64,000 bases of DNA from an uncultured Ruminococcus sp. (GTDB taxonomy: Bacteria > Bacillota > Clostridia > Oscillospirales > Ruminococcaceae): NCBI GenBank assembly GCA_934463425.1, contig CAKSJP010000006.1, forward strand, positions 1 through 64,000. The letters run 5' to 3'. The position numbers and the translations under genes were made by a program. How positions within the stretch are numbered: position 1 is the stretch's first letter; each line of letters begins with the position of its first letter. Positions 16,538-26,090 of the stretch are shown here, piece by piece. The notes beneath the pieces are model-generated. The model worked only from the letters and a program-made list of their open reading frames with translations, was not told the DNA's origin and searched no databases.

Positions 16538-19531
16538 ATGCAATTCAAGAAAAGCAAAACATTCCTGGCTGCTGTTCTGGCTGCTGCGATGACATGCTCC
16601 GCAGTGATTCCGACTGCTGCATCTGCAGCTGGTTCCAGAACCAAGGATGAGGCGTATGGCGATAATTCCTATGCAGCACGTTTCATGTCGCTGTATGATG
16701 ACGTTATCACCAACGGTGTGGAAAACGGTTATATGTCCAGCACCAACACCGTAAACGGCGGCCTGGGCATCCCGTATCACTCGGTAGAAGAGCTGTGTAT
16801 CGAAGCTCCGGACTATGGTCACGAGACAACTTCTGAGGCACTGTCTTACCTGGTATGGGCTGCAGCAATGCGCGATAACATCGTAAACGATGCAATCAAG
16901 GGCGAAGTTACTGTAAAGAACGTAAAGGATGCTTCTACAGAATCCGTCGGCGATCTGTCCAAGGCATGGAAGACCATGGAAGCTACCATGATCCCGGATC
17001 AGCAGGGCGGCAACTTCATGTCCAAGGGCGGTCAGCTGAGCGCTACTTACAGCGATGAGTGGCAGCAGGTTGAACAGTACCCGACTGACATGCAGGCAGG
17101 AAACACTGCACAGAACCCGATCCACCAGAGCTTCTGCTCCGTATACGGCAGCGATAAGGGCCTGTACCTGATGCACTGGCTGGCTGACGTAGATGACTGG
17201 TATGGCTTCGGCGGCGTAAATGGTTCTCAGGGCAAGCAGAACGGCGTTACTACAAGCGGCAGCAGACAGTTCACACTGATCAACACCTTCCAGCGCGGCG
17301 AACAGGAATCCTGCTGGGAGACCATTCCGCACGCTTGTACCGACCTGCACAAGAGCTATGGTATTAGAGGCAACGGCGGCATGAAGGGCTTCTTCAATAC
17401 AGAAGACAACCCGGCTGAGCAGTGGTCTTATACCAACGCACCGGACGCAGAAGACCGTGCAATCCAGGCGGTTTACGATGCAAACAGATGGGGCGTAGGC
17501 GCTCAGACTGTTGAATCCAAGTGGGGCGGCAGCCAGTCTATCTCCGCACTGGCAGCTAAAATGGGTGATGAGACCCGTAACAATATGTACGATAAGTACT
17601 ACAAGGCAATCGGCTGCCAGAATGCAGGGGCATCTAGCGGTGAAAATGGTAAGCATTACCTGATGAACTGGTACACCTCCTGGGGCGGCGCAATGGACGG
17701 CACATGGGCATGGCAGATCGGTGCATCTCACATGCACGAATTCTATCAGAACCCGCTGGCTGCATACGCACTGGTAAATGATTCTGAGTTGAAGGGCAAT
17801 ATGAAGGCACAGGGCGCAGCTGATGACTTCCAGACTTCTCTGGAGAGACAGATCGAGCTGTATCTGTGGCTGCTGTCTGCTGACGGCCCGATCGCCGGCG
17901 GCTGCACCAACTCCTGGAACGGCCGTTATGAGAAGTATCCGTCTGGTCAGGCTACCTTCTATGATATGGCATATGTAGAGCACCCGGTATATGCTGACCC
18001 TGGTTCTAACCACTGGATCGGTAACCAGGTATGGGCTGTACAGCGTCTGGCTGAACTGTACTATGTTGTAAAGAACGGCGGCGAGAATCCGACCATCGCA
18101 CAGACCGGTCTGACTCTGACCGAGGCTCTGGAACAGGTTCTGGATCGCTGGGTAGGCTGGTTCATGGACAACACCATCCTGGGTAAGGCAAACGGCGAAA
18201 AGACATTCTCTGCAAAGTATGAGCCGTATGACACTACTGAAACAGAGTTTACAATTCCGGATCTGAGCAAGGGCATTACAGATGACGGTGAGTCCTTCTC
18301 TATCCCGTCCAGCCTGATCTGGTCTGGTCAGCCGAATTCCTGGAACGGTAAGTATCAGGAAAACAGCAACCTGACCTGCACCATCGTTGGCTACGGCGAC
18401 GGTGACCTGGGCTGCGTATCCTCTCTGGCAAACACTCTGATCTACTATGCAAAGGCAAAGGGCGTTGCAACAGGCGATATCGCTGCTGCAAAGACCTCTT
18501 ATGAAAACAAGAAGGCTGCTGCATCCACTTCTACTGATGAACTGGCACAGCAGGCTCTGTACCTGGGCAAACAGCTCCTGGATAGAGAGTGGAACAAGTA
18601 TCGTGATGACATCGGTCTGGGTGTATCCGATCACAACACCAACCTGAAGCGTCTGTGGGAGACCGAGCTGGCTCTGCCGGATGGCACTACACAGAATGGT
18701 CAGGGCAAAACTCTGAGCAAGGAGCGCTATACTGGTAAGATGCCGAATGGCGATGTCGTTGAAAACGGCGTTCCGTTCGTAGATATCCGTTCCAACTACA
18801 AGGATACTACCGGCGAGTACATGAAGAAGGACGCAAACGGAAAGACCATGTACGATTATGCCAAGGAATGCTATGATGCAAACGGCAACACCGATGACTA
18901 CTACTTCACACTGCACAGATTCTGGCATGCAGGTGACATCATGATGGCTCTGGGTACAATGCATGAGCTGTATCCGGATATGCCGGTTGATGACAGCAGC
19001 GATCCGTCTGAAGATCTGAAGGTTACTCCGTCCGACGTTACAGTTGAAGTTGGCAAGACTGAGACACTGAAGCCGAATCAGGATGGCTGCTCCTTCAAGA
19101 GCGCTGATGAATCTGTAGCAACTGTTGATGAAAAGGGTGTTGTTACTGGCGTAAAGGCTGGTGAAACCACTATCACAGTTTCTAAGGATGGCAAGACAGC
19201 TGAAGTTAAGGTAACTGTTACTGATTCTTCTGTAACCACTACCACCACAGATTCCACCACAACAAGCGGTTCTGATACAACTACAACCACAGGTTCCAGC
19301 GATCCGAGCGATGTTCTGCTGGGCGATACCAACCTGGATGCTCGTGTAGATATCACAGACGCAGTTCTGCTGAACAAGTATGTATCTGGCGCTGTACAGT
19401 TCACTGAGCAGCAGCTCCTGAACGGTGACTGCTACGATCAGGGCGGCGAACTGGATGCAAGCGATGCAACTGCACTGCTGAAGTTCCTGGTTCACACCAT
19501 CGAGTCCCTGCCGGAAACTGCTAATAACTAA
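16538..19531 (+). CDS. Glycoside hydrolase family 48 cellulase with Big2 domain and dockerin
   Basis: 997 residues, secreted (signal peptide about 1-31, ending AASAAG). Residues of roughly 40-815 are a GH48 catalytic domain, with characteristic segments such as 'QGNHWIGNQVWA'-like 'GSNHWIGNQVWAVQRLAE', 'MNWYTSWGGAMDGTWAW' and 'HRFWHAGDIMMALGTMHELYP'. GH48 enzymes are processive cellobiohydrolases acting from cellulose reducing ends and are usually the dominant cellulosomal enzyme. A bacterial Ig-like Big2 domain (about 825-895), a Thr/Ser linker (896-925) and a dockerin (926-997; DTNLDARVDITDA) follow. GAGGGGAA precedes the ATG. Codon choice is visibly restricted (few rare codons), consistent with high expression. 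Confidence 0.95.
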   Translation: MQFKKSKTFLAAVLAAAMTCSAVIPTAASAAGSRTKDEAYGDNSYAARFMSLYDDVITNGVENGYMSSTNTVNGGLGIPYHSVEELCIEAPDYGHETTSEALSYLVWAAAMRDNIVNDAIKGEVTVKNVKDASTESVGDLSKAWKTMEATMIPDQQGGNFMSKGGQLSATYSDEWQQVEQYPTDMQAGNTAQNPIHQSFCSVYGSDKGLYLMHWLADVDDWYGFGGVNGSQGKQNGVTTSGSRQFTLINTFQRGEQESCWETIPHACTDLHKSYGIRGNGGMKGFFNTEDNPAEQWSYTNAPDAEDRAIQAVYDANRWGVGAQTVESKWGGSQSISALAAKMGDETRNNMYDKYYKAIGCQNAGASSGENGKHYLMNWYTSWGGAMDGTWAWQIGASHMHEFYQNPLAAYALVNDSELKGNMKAQGAADDFQTSLERQIELYLWLLSADGPIAGGCTNSWNGRYEKYPSGQATFYDMAYVEHPVYADPGSNHWIGNQVWAVQRLAELYYVVKNGGENPTIAQTGLTLTEALEQVLDRWVGWFMDNTILGKANGEKTFSAKYEPYDTTETEFTIPDLSKGITDDGESFSIPSSLIWSGQPNSWNGKYQENSNLTCTIVGYGDGDLGCVSSLANTLIYYAKAKGVATGDIAAAKTSYENKKAAASTSTDELAQQALYLGKQLLDREWNKYRDDIGLGVSDHNTNLKRLWETELALPDGTTQNGQGKTLSKERYTGKMPNGDVVENGVPFVDIRSNYKDTTGEYMKKDANGKTMYDYAKECYDANGNTDDYYFTLHRFWHAGDIMMALGTMHELYPDMPVDDSSDPSEDLKVTPSDVTVEVGKTETLKPNQDGCSFKSADESVATVDEKGVVTGVKAGETTITVSKDGKTAEVKVTVTDSSVTTTTTDSTTTSGSDTTTTTGSSDPSDVLLGDTNLDARVDITDAVLLNKYVSGAVQFTEQQLLNGDCYDQGGELDASDATALLKFLVHTIESLPETANN

Positions 19532-19541
19532 AAATTAAAAG

Positions 19542-19604
19542 CGATTTTATAAAATCGTTTTCAGTCAAAAGCACCACAGCTGAAATATGCTGTGGTGCTT
19601 TTTG
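19542..19604 (+). terminator. Terminator region of the GH48 gene
   Basis: A weak AT-rich hairpin (CGATTTT/AAAATCG, 19542-19557) is followed by a strong one: AAAAGCACCACAGC pairs with GCTGTGGTGCTTTT (19567-19602), ending in TTTTT. Confidence 0.9.
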
Positions 19605-19637
19605 CTTTGCTGCCGGGAAAAAGTTTTTCAATATGAC

Positions 19638-19666
19638 TTGATTTTTTGGCGCTGAAATGGTATAAT
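19638..19666 (+). promoter_or_regulatory. Promoter of the yicC-gmk-rpoZ-priA operon
   Basis: TTGATT (19638-19643), 17-bp spacer, TATAAT (19661-19666) with an upstream TGG giving an extended -10. Confidence 0.85.
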
Positions 19667-19721
19667 TAGATATTATGGAATAATAGCGCATGCGGTGCTG
19701 TTCACAAGGAGTGTGACATTT

Positions 19722-20636
19722 TTGAAGAGTATGACAGGTTACGGCCGCGCTGCGGTACGGGCGGAACGCTATGAGATCACGGTGGAAGTGCATTCGGTTA
19801 ACCATCGCTTTTTGGAAACCTCAGTGCGTTTGCCCCGCAGCTTCAGCTATCTGGAGGAAAAGCTCAAGGAACAGGTGAAGCAGGCGGTTGCCCGCGGCAA
19901 AACGGAAATCACCCTCACCATGCAGCCGATTGGGGACAAAGCTACAGAAGTGGAGATCAACCACGATGTCGTGACGGCATATCTTCGCGCGGTTGCAGCA
20001 GAAAACGAACTGCTCCGGAGAGATGGCTTTCAAGAAAATCAGATCGTAATGGACGCTGCGGCAGATGCGCTGCCGTTTTCCACATTGCTGCGAATCCCGG
20101 ATGCGTTTCAGGTACGCCAGACGGCGGATGACCCGGAGGAGATCTGGGCGCAGGTCCAGCCGGCGGCAGAGGAGGCACTGCGGCAGTTTGTTGCCATGCG
20201 TGAAACAGAGGGAAAGCGCATGGGAGAGGATGTGGCATTTCATCTGGATAATCTGGAAAAGATGACAGATGAGGTGGAACGGCTCGTTCCGGAAAGCGTA
20301 ACACAGTATCATGACAAGCTTTATCGGAAAATAACGGAACTGCTGGGAGACCACACCGTGGAGGAGTCTCGTCTGGTGACCGAAACGGCTCTGGTGGCAG
20401 AAAAAATCGCAGTGGATGAAGAACTGGTGCGGCTGCACAGCCATATCGCCCAGTTCCGGGCGTTTTTGCAGAGCACAGAACCAGTGGGCAGAAAAATGGA
20501 TTTTCTGGTGCAGGAAATGAACCGTGAGGTCAATACCACCGGCTCAAAATCGCAGTCATTGGAAATCACAAAACTGGTAGTGGATATGAAGTCGGAGATC
20601 GAAAAAATCCGGGAACAGATCCAGAATATCGAATAA
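19722..20636 (+). CDS. yicC: YicC/YloC-family endoribonuclease
   Basis: 304 residues. A TTG start is preferred: AAGGAG lies 10 bp upstream and translation begins MKSMTGYGRA, the near-invariant N-terminus of the family. YicC_N spans the first half; DUF1732, ending 'VQEMNREVNTTGSKSQ..E', the second. Family members cleave RNA, and in enterobacteria YicC promotes small-RNA decay. It is the first gene of the long housekeeping operon, as yloC precedes gmk in Bacillus. Confidence 0.93.
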   Translation: MKSMTGYGRAAVRAERYEITVEVHSVNHRFLETSVRLPRSFSYLEEKLKEQVKQAVARGKTEITLTMQPIGDKATEVEINHDVVTAYLRAVAAENELLRRDGFQENQIVMDAAADALPFSTLLRIPDAFQVRQTADDPEEIWAQVQPAAEEALRQFVAMRETEGKRMGEDVAFHLDNLEKMTDEVERLVPESVTQYHDKLYRKITELLGDHTVEESRLVTETALVAEKIAVDEELVRLHSHIAQFRAFLQSTEPVGRKMDFLVQEMNREVNTTGSKSQSLEITKLVVDMKSEIEKIREQIQNIE

Positions 20637-20650
20637 AGGAAGTGTGCAGC

Positions 20651-21253
20651 ATGAAACAAGGTACATTGTACGTGGTATCCGGGCCGTCCGGCTGCGGAAA
20701 AGGCACGATTTTGAAGGAAGTCCTGAAAGATCCCAATCTGTATTTTTCTGTTTCGGCAACGACCCGCGCTCCGCGTCCGGGCGAAGTCGACGGCGTGAAT
20801 TATCGCTTTATGACCAATGAGGCATTTGAAGCGCTGATCGCACAGGACGGCTTTCTGGAATATGCCGGCTACTGTGAGCATTATTACGGTTCACCGAAAC
20901 AGCCGGTAGAGGAACATCTTGCCATGGGACAGGATGTGATCCTGGAGATCGAAGTGGAAGGCGCAATGAAAGTCCGTGCAGCGCGGCCGGACGCGGTATT
21001 TCTCTTTATCCTGCCGCCGTCGCTGTCAGAACTGGAACAGCGTCTCCGCGGACGCGGCACAGAGGCGGAAGAGGTTGTGCAGAAGCGCGTTGCACAGGCA
21101 AAGCGCGAGATCGGAACCGCTGTGAAATACGATTATGTTGTCATTAACGATGACCTGGACACCGCGATTGCAGATGTCAAGGCAATTCTGCGCGCAGGTG
21201 CGCATAAAACTGAAAAAAATCTGGAAGAAATTGAAGAGGTGCTGAAAAAATGA
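20651..21253 (+). CDS. gmk: Guanylate kinase
   Basis: 200 residues. Phosphorylates GMP to GDP with ATP. P-loop GPSGCGKGT near the N-terminus, then 'SVSATTRAPRPGEVDGVNYRF' typical of the GMP-binding region. The second ATG was chosen (AAAGGAAG 8 bp upstream) over a GTG three codons earlier. Its stop overlaps the rpoZ start (ATGA). Confidence 0.97.
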   Translation: MKQGTLYVVSGPSGCGKGTILKEVLKDPNLYFSVSATTRAPRPGEVDGVNYRFMTNEAFEALIAQDGFLEYAGYCEHYYGSPKQPVEEHLAMGQDVILEIEVEGAMKVRAARPDAVFLFILPPSLSELEQRLRGRGTEAEEVVQKRVAQAKREIGTAVKYDYVVINDDLDTAIADVKAILRAGAHKTEKNLEEIEEVLKK

Positions 21254-21462
21254 ATATGTTAAGACCGTCTGTGAATCAGCTGATCACAAAAAATGAAAGC
21301 AGTTACTCCCTGGTAATCGGCGTGGCAAAGCGTGCCCGCGAGATCGCAGATGAACTCTATGAAAACGGAAAGACCCTGGAAGAAAAGCCGGTAAAGACTG
21401 CGGTGCGGGAGCTGGCTGCCGGGAAATACCGCATCGTGGATGACGAAGAACAGCTGCACTGA
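21250..21462 (+). CDS. rpoZ: RNA polymerase omega subunit
   Basis: 70 residues. 'MLRPSVNQLITKNESSYSLV' and 'AKRAREIADE' are the conserved omega features; the latter clamps the beta-prime C-terminus. Omega assists polymerase assembly. Coupled by ATGA overlap to gmk, in the order conserved across Bacillota. Confidence 0.95.
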   Translation: MNMLRPSVNQLITKNESSYSLVIGVAKRAREIADELYENGKTLEEKPVKTAVRELAAGKYRIVDDEEQLH

Positions 21463-21467
21463 GTCGA

Positions 21468-23909
21468 ATGGAACTGCCTCGTATCTGGTGCGTCGGCGTT
21501 GCTGTCTGTGCCGCATCCTACACCTTTGACCGCCTGTTCTCCTATGTATCCACCCAGGAGATCCCGGTAGGCTGCCGCGTGGTCGTTCCCTTTGGAAAAG
21601 GAAACGCCAAGCGTGTGGGCATTGTTTTGTCCAGTGCGGAACAGCCGCAGACGGAGCAGCAGCTGAAGCCGGTTTTGTCCGTGGTGGACAAACAGCCGAT
21701 TTTGTCTCCGGAAATGCTGGAAATGGTATTCTGGCTCAAGGAAATGACGTTCTGCACCTATTATGATGCAGTGCGCACCATTCTGCCTGCCGGAATGCAG
21801 GTGCAGCTGGTGGAGACGATCTCTCTGGCAGAGCCGCAGCCGGAAGCTGCCCTGACTGAAGCGGAGGAGCATCTGCTGTTCTTCCTGCACTGCGCCAAGA
21901 CCAAGCAGGAGTTTCGGCGGATTCTGGCGGACGCTGACGCACAGGGGAAAAAAGTCGTCGATGCTCTGGTACAAAAGGGCTTTTTGCGCCGGGTGGAAAC
22001 AGTAAAAGAAAAGACCCACGGACAGACTGGCATCAAGATGCTGCGGATGGCTGTGCCGCCGGAGGAAGTTCCGCCGCTGACCAAGGCACAGCAAAAACTG
22101 GTGCGCATTTTGCAGGAAACAGATGCCGTTTCCGAAAAGGAAGCATGCTATCTCAGCGGTGTGACCTCCGCGGTGGCGAAAAAGCTGGTGCAGAACGGTG
22201 TGGCAGAAGCTTATACCGTAAAGCCGGCAGTGCATCTGTACACAGATGACGGACAAAAGCAAACGCCGGAGGACATCATTCTCTCTGCGGAACAGCAGGC
22301 AGTCTATGACCGGATGACGGCGGCCCTGGAGGAAGGCATGCACTGCTTTCTGCTTCACGGTGTGACCGGAAGCGGCAAGACCAGTGTGTTCATTCGATTG
22401 ATCCACACGGTGGTGCAGCGCGGCAAACAGGTGATCCTGCTGGTGCCGGAGATCGCTCTGACACCGCAGATCGTGGAGCAGTTTTATCGGCTGTTCGGAA
22501 ATATCGTTGCTGTGGTGCACAGCGAGCTGTCTTTGGGACAGCGCAGTGAAACATGGCGCAGCATCGCATCCGGTGCGGTAAAGATCATCATCGGGACGCG
22601 AAGCGCTGTGTTTGCGCCGGTGCAGAACCTGGGGCTGATCGTGGTGGACGAAGAGGGCGAGCGCACCTATAAATCGGACAGCGCGCCCCGGTATCATGCT
22701 ATTTCCGTGGCGAAAAAGCGCTGTCAGACCCATCAGTGTCCCCTGCTTCTGGCATCGGCGACACCCTCAGTGGAAAGCTATTATTATGCCAAGCGCGGGA
22801 TCTATACCCTGTTGGAAATGAAGCAGCGGTATAACCAGGGGGCACTTCCTCAGGTGGAAGTGGCGGATATGCAGGAGGAGAAAACAGCCGGAAATGACGG
22901 CATGTTTTCCGAGACACTGGCACAGGCGCTCCGGGAAAATCTGGAGGCCGGAAACCAGTCGCTGCTGCTGCTGAACCGCCGGGGTTATCATACCATCATC
23001 AGTTGTGCTTCCTGCAATCAGCCGGTATACTGTCCCAATTGCAGCATCCCTATGACTTATCATAAGGTAAACGGCAGTCTGATGTGCCATTACTGCGGAC
23101 ACACCCAGGACATGGTGGAAGCCTGCCCGTCCTGCGGCAGCAAGCATCTGCGGAAAATGGGCTTTGGGACACAGCGCCTGGAAGAGGAGCTGAAAGCCAT
23201 TGTTCCGGATGCCCGTGTGCTCCGGATGGATGCAGACACCACAATGTCCCGATATGCCTATGAGGAACGGTTCAATGAGTTTCGACGCGGAAAGTATGAC
23301 ATTATGCTGGGAACGCAGATGATCGGCAAGGGACTGGACTTTCCCGATGTGACACTGGTGGGCGTTTTGTCGATTGATAAGGCGCTGTATGCCGGAGATT
23401 TCCGCAGCTATGAACGGACATTTTCGCTGATTACACAGGTCGTGGGCAGAGGCGGCAGAGGCGATAAGCCGGGGCGCGCCATTCTGCAAACCAGTATGCC
23501 CGATCACTATGTGCTGCGGCTTGCGGCACAGCAGGCATATCCGGCGTTTTATGCCCAGGAGATCGCGCTGCGGCGGCAGCTGATCTTTCCGCCTATCTGC
23601 GATATCTGCGTGATCGGCTTTACCGGGATGCGGGAACAAGAGGTGCGCAGCGCGGCACTGCATACAGCAGACGTGCTGAAGCGGCAGATTCAGAGCACTG
23701 GCTTTTCCTATCCCATCTGGGTGTTGGATCCGGTGCCCTGCATCTACGGACGCATCAATGGGAAATACCGCTATCAGCTGATTATCAAATGCAAGAACAC
23801 AAAACCCTACCGTGCACTGATCCAGGCGGTGCTGGCAGAAGCCGGTGCAGACCGCAGCTTTGCAAGAGTGCATCTGTATGCGGATATGAACGGAGATATC
23901 GGTGTCTGA
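21468..23909 (+). CDS. priA: Primosomal replication restart helicase PriA
   Basis: 813 residues, normal length. Reloads the replicative helicase at stalled forks. N-terminal DNA 3'-end-binding region, Walker A GVTGSGKT (298-305), motif II DEEG (394-397), zinc-binding cysteines in CASCNQPVYCPNC and CHYCG...CPSCG, and a C-terminal helicase domain with 'GTQMIGKGLDFPDV'. Motif II is normally DEEH, so the final residue is substituted. The expected coaBC gene between rpoZ and priA is absent. Only 5 bp follow rpoZ and the ribosome site is weak, suggesting translational coupling. Confidence 0.96.
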   Translation: MELPRIWCVGVAVCAASYTFDRLFSYVSTQEIPVGCRVVVPFGKGNAKRVGIVLSSAEQPQTEQQLKPVLSVVDKQPILSPEMLEMVFWLKEMTFCTYYDAVRTILPAGMQVQLVETISLAEPQPEAALTEAEEHLLFFLHCAKTKQEFRRILADADAQGKKVVDALVQKGFLRRVETVKEKTHGQTGIKMLRMAVPPEEVPPLTKAQQKLVRILQETDAVSEKEACYLSGVTSAVAKKLVQNGVAEAYTVKPAVHLYTDDGQKQTPEDIILSAEQQAVYDRMTAALEEGMHCFLLHGVTGSGKTSVFIRLIHTVVQRGKQVILLVPEIALTPQIVEQFYRLFGNIVAVVHSELSLGQRSETWRSIASGAVKIIIGTRSAVFAPVQNLGLIVVDEEGERTYKSDSAPRYHAISVAKKRCQTHQCPLLLASATPSVESYYYAKRGIYTLLEMKQRYNQGALPQVEVADMQEEKTAGNDGMFSETLAQALRENLEAGNQSLLLLNRRGYHTIISCASCNQPVYCPNCSIPMTYHKVNGSLMCHYCGHTQDMVEACPSCGSKHLRKMGFGTQRLEEELKAIVPDARVLRMDADTTMSRYAYEERFNEFRRGKYDIMLGTQMIGKGLDFPDVTLVGVLSIDKALYAGDFRSYERTFSLITQVVGRGGRGDKPGRAILQTSMPDHYVLRLAAQQAYPAFYAQEIALRRQLIFPPICDICVIGFTGMREQEVRSAALHTADVLKRQIQSTGFSYPIWVLDPVPCIYGRINGKYRYQLIIKCKNTKPYRALIQAVLAEAGADRSFARVHLYADMNGDIGV

Positions 23910-23952
23910 CGGTGAAGGGCGGCAATGCCCTGAAATATATGGAGGAATATCT

Positions 23953-24423
23953 ATGGCAATTCGACGTATTGTAAAAGAGGGAGATCCGATCCTGCGGATG
24001 AAATGCCGTCCGGTGACAGAGTTCGGCGACAAGCTGGATCAGCTGTTGGATGATATGCATGAGACATTGGATCAGGCGAACGGTGTCGGTCTGGCTGCGC
24101 CGCAGGTAGGCTATTGCCGCCGCCTTTTCATTATGCATCTGGGAGAAATGCGCATCGAAGCCATCAACCCGGAGATCCGAAAGACAAGCGGAAAGCAGTA
24201 CGTTCTGGAAGGCTGTCTCTCTGTCCCCAACAAATGGGGCTATGTGACACGTCCGAATAAGTGCAGGCTCCGCGCGCAGAACCGAAAGGGCGAGTGGTTT
24301 GAAATGACGCTGACCGGACTGGGCGCGCAGTGCACCTGTCATGAAAATGCCCATCTGGACGGACAGCTTTTCATCGACGTTGTGGAAGAATTTGTAGATC
24401 CGGAGGATTTGGAGGAAGCATGA
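23953..24423 (+). CDS. def: Peptide deformylase
   Basis: 156 residues from an ATG preceded by GGAGGA. Removes the formyl group from nascent protein N-termini. Motif 1 GVGLAAPQ (44-51), motif 2 EGCLSVP (86-92, metal ligand Cys88) and motif 3 HENAH (130-134). The two metal His and the catalytic Glu are present, but the usual Asp of HExDH is Ala133. ATGA overlap with fmt pairs the deformylase with the formyltransferase, as in most bacteria. Confidence 0.95.
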   Translation: MAIRRIVKEGDPILRMKCRPVTEFGDKLDQLLDDMHETLDQANGVGLAAPQVGYCRRLFIMHLGEMRIEAINPEIRKTSGKQYVLEGCLSVPNKWGYVTRPNKCRLRAQNRKGEWFEMTLTGLGAQCTCHENAHLDGQLFIDVVEEFVDPEDLEEA

Positions 24424-25343
24424 GAATCGTTTATATGGGAACGCCTGATATCGCAGTGCCGACGCTGCGGTTTCTGGCAGAGAGTGAACATGAGATCGTA
24501 GGCGTTCTGACACAGCCCGACCGTCCCAAGGGGCGCGGCCATCATGTGATTTCTACGCCGGTAAAGTTGGCGGCAGTGGAGTGCGGCATTCCGGTATTTC
24601 AGCCCTATTCTCTGCGAAAGGGCGAATCCGCAGAGACAGCCCTGAAGATCCTGCAGCGCCTTGCGCCGGACTTGATCGTGGTATTGGCTTATGGTCAGAT
24701 TCTGCCGAAGGAAGTGCTGGAGCTGCCGAAGTACGGCTGTATCAATCTCCATGCATCACTGCTTCCGGCATATCGGGGCGCAGCGCCCATCCAGTGGGTG
24801 CTCCTGAATGGTGAGACCAAAACCGGCGTCACTGCCCAGCAAATGGCAGAGGGACTGGACACCGGCGATATGCTGGTAAAAAAGGAAATCACCATTGGAG
24901 CAGAGGAAACCGCAGAGGAGCTGTACGAACGGCTGTCAGAACTCTGCGTGGAAACCCTGAGCGAAACACTGGAACAGCTGGAAGCAGGCACCTTGCAGGG
25001 CATTCCGCAGGACGATGCGGAATCTTCTTATGCATCGCGTATCACAAAGGAAATGTCTGCACTGGATTTTGCGCGTCCGGCGGCAGAACTGCACAACCTG
25101 ATCCGCGGCATTACCGGCTTTACCAAGCTGGACGGCAAGCGGCTGAAAATATACCGCTCCCATGTGGTGGAGCATGTTTCCGGAGAAGCCGGGATCATTG
25201 CGGATGCAGAAAACTTCGTGGTCGCATGCGGCGATGGAAACGGACTGCAGTTCATAGAAATCCAGCCGGAGGGCAAGCGCCGCATGCAGACTGCTGACTT
25301 TCTCCGGGGAAAGAAACTGGAAAAGGGTGAAAAGTTGGGGTAA
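24420..25343 (+). CDS. fmt: Methionyl-tRNA formyltransferase
   Basis: 307 residues. Formylates initiator Met-tRNA with 10-formyl-THF. 'MRIVYMGTPDIAVPTLRFL' opens the Rossmann-like domain; 'NLHASLLPAYRGAAPIQW' holds the catalytic His and the SLLP motif. The C-terminal OB-like domain follows 'SALDFARPAAELHNLIRG'. Overlaps def by 4 bp. Confidence 0.97.
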   Translation: MRIVYMGTPDIAVPTLRFLAESEHEIVGVLTQPDRPKGRGHHVISTPVKLAAVECGIPVFQPYSLRKGESAETALKILQRLAPDLIVVLAYGQILPKEVLELPKYGCINLHASLLPAYRGAAPIQWVLLNGETKTGVTAQQMAEGLDTGDMLVKKEITIGAEETAEELYERLSELCVETLSETLEQLEAGTLQGIPQDDAESSYASRITKEMSALDFARPAAELHNLIRGITGFTKLDGKRLKIYRSHVVEHVSGEAGIIADAENFVVACGDGNGLQFIEIQPEGKRRMQTADFLRGKKLEKGEKLG

Positions 25344-25379
25344 TGCGCCGCGGGAACAAGAGAAAGTGAGGAAATCGTT

Positions 25380-26090
25380 ATGCTGTATTACGGCGGATTT
25401 TTTGATGTAGGCTATGTTCTGGTGCTGATCGGACTTCTGATCAGCCTGTGGGCATCCTGGAATGTGAAATCCACATTCCGGCGGTATCAGAATACCCGGA
25501 ACAGCCGCGGTCTGACGGCGGCACAGGTGGCGCGTCAGATCCTGGATGACAACGGACTGTATCAGATTCGGATCGAACGCGTTAGCGGCAATCTGACCGA
25601 TCACTATGACCCGAAGGGCAATGTGATCCGTCTGTCGGACAGCGTGCACGATTCCACTTCGGTCGCTGCCATTGGTGTTGCCGCCCACGAGTGCGGACAT
25701 GCCGTACAGCATGCTGTGAACTACTTTCCCATGCAGATCCGCAGTGCCATCATCCCGGTGACGCAGCTGGGCTCCCGGCTGTGGTATATCGTCTTTGTAT
25801 TGGGGCTGATCTTCAGCAATTCCTATGCCGGTATGCCGCTGCAAATGATCGGCATCCTGCTGTTTTCGCTGATCGTGCTCTTTCAGCTGGTGACGCTTCC
25901 GGTGGAATTTAACGCCAGCCGGCGCGCCATGCAGACTCTGGAAAGCCGCTATATCCTGGCAGGCGAAGAACTCAGCGGCGCACGAAAGGTGCTGACTGCT
26001 GCTGCACTGACCTATGTTGCTGCGCTGTTGGGCAGCATTTTGCAGCTGATCCGTCTGTTGGGCGTTTCTAAGAGGAATAATCGAAGATGA
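25380..26090 (+). CDS. Zinc-dependent membrane metallopeptidase, YugP-like
   Basis: 236 residues with membrane segments at about 11-22, 120-160 and near the C-terminus. HECGHAVQHA carries the HExxH zinc motif, and 'VIRLSDSVHDSTSVAAIGVAAHE' is characteristic of the neutral zinc metallopeptidase family (Zn_peptidase_2, YugP). The substrate is unknown. It lies between fmt and rsmB, which are usually adjacent, and overlaps rsmB by ATGA. Confidence 0.9.
   Translation: MLYYGGFFDVGYVLVLIGLLISLWASWNVKSTFRRYQNTRNSRGLTAAQVARQILDDNGLYQIRIERVSGNLTDHYDPKGNVIRLSDSVHDSTSVAAIGVAAHECGHAVQHAVNYFPMQIRSAIIPVTQLGSRLWYIVFVLGLIFSNSYAGMPLQMIGILLFSLIVLFQLVTLPVEFNASRRAMQTLESRYILAGEELSGARKVLTAAALTYVAALLGSILQLIRLLGVSKRNNRR

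Noticed and set aside
16532..19495. A 987-codon open frame on the minus strand, opposite the GH48 gene
   Set aside because: It arises because the GH48 gene avoids the codons that would be stops on the other strand. Its translation is low-complexity Cys/Ile/Val-rich, it has no ribosome site, and the plus-strand product is an unmistakable GH48.
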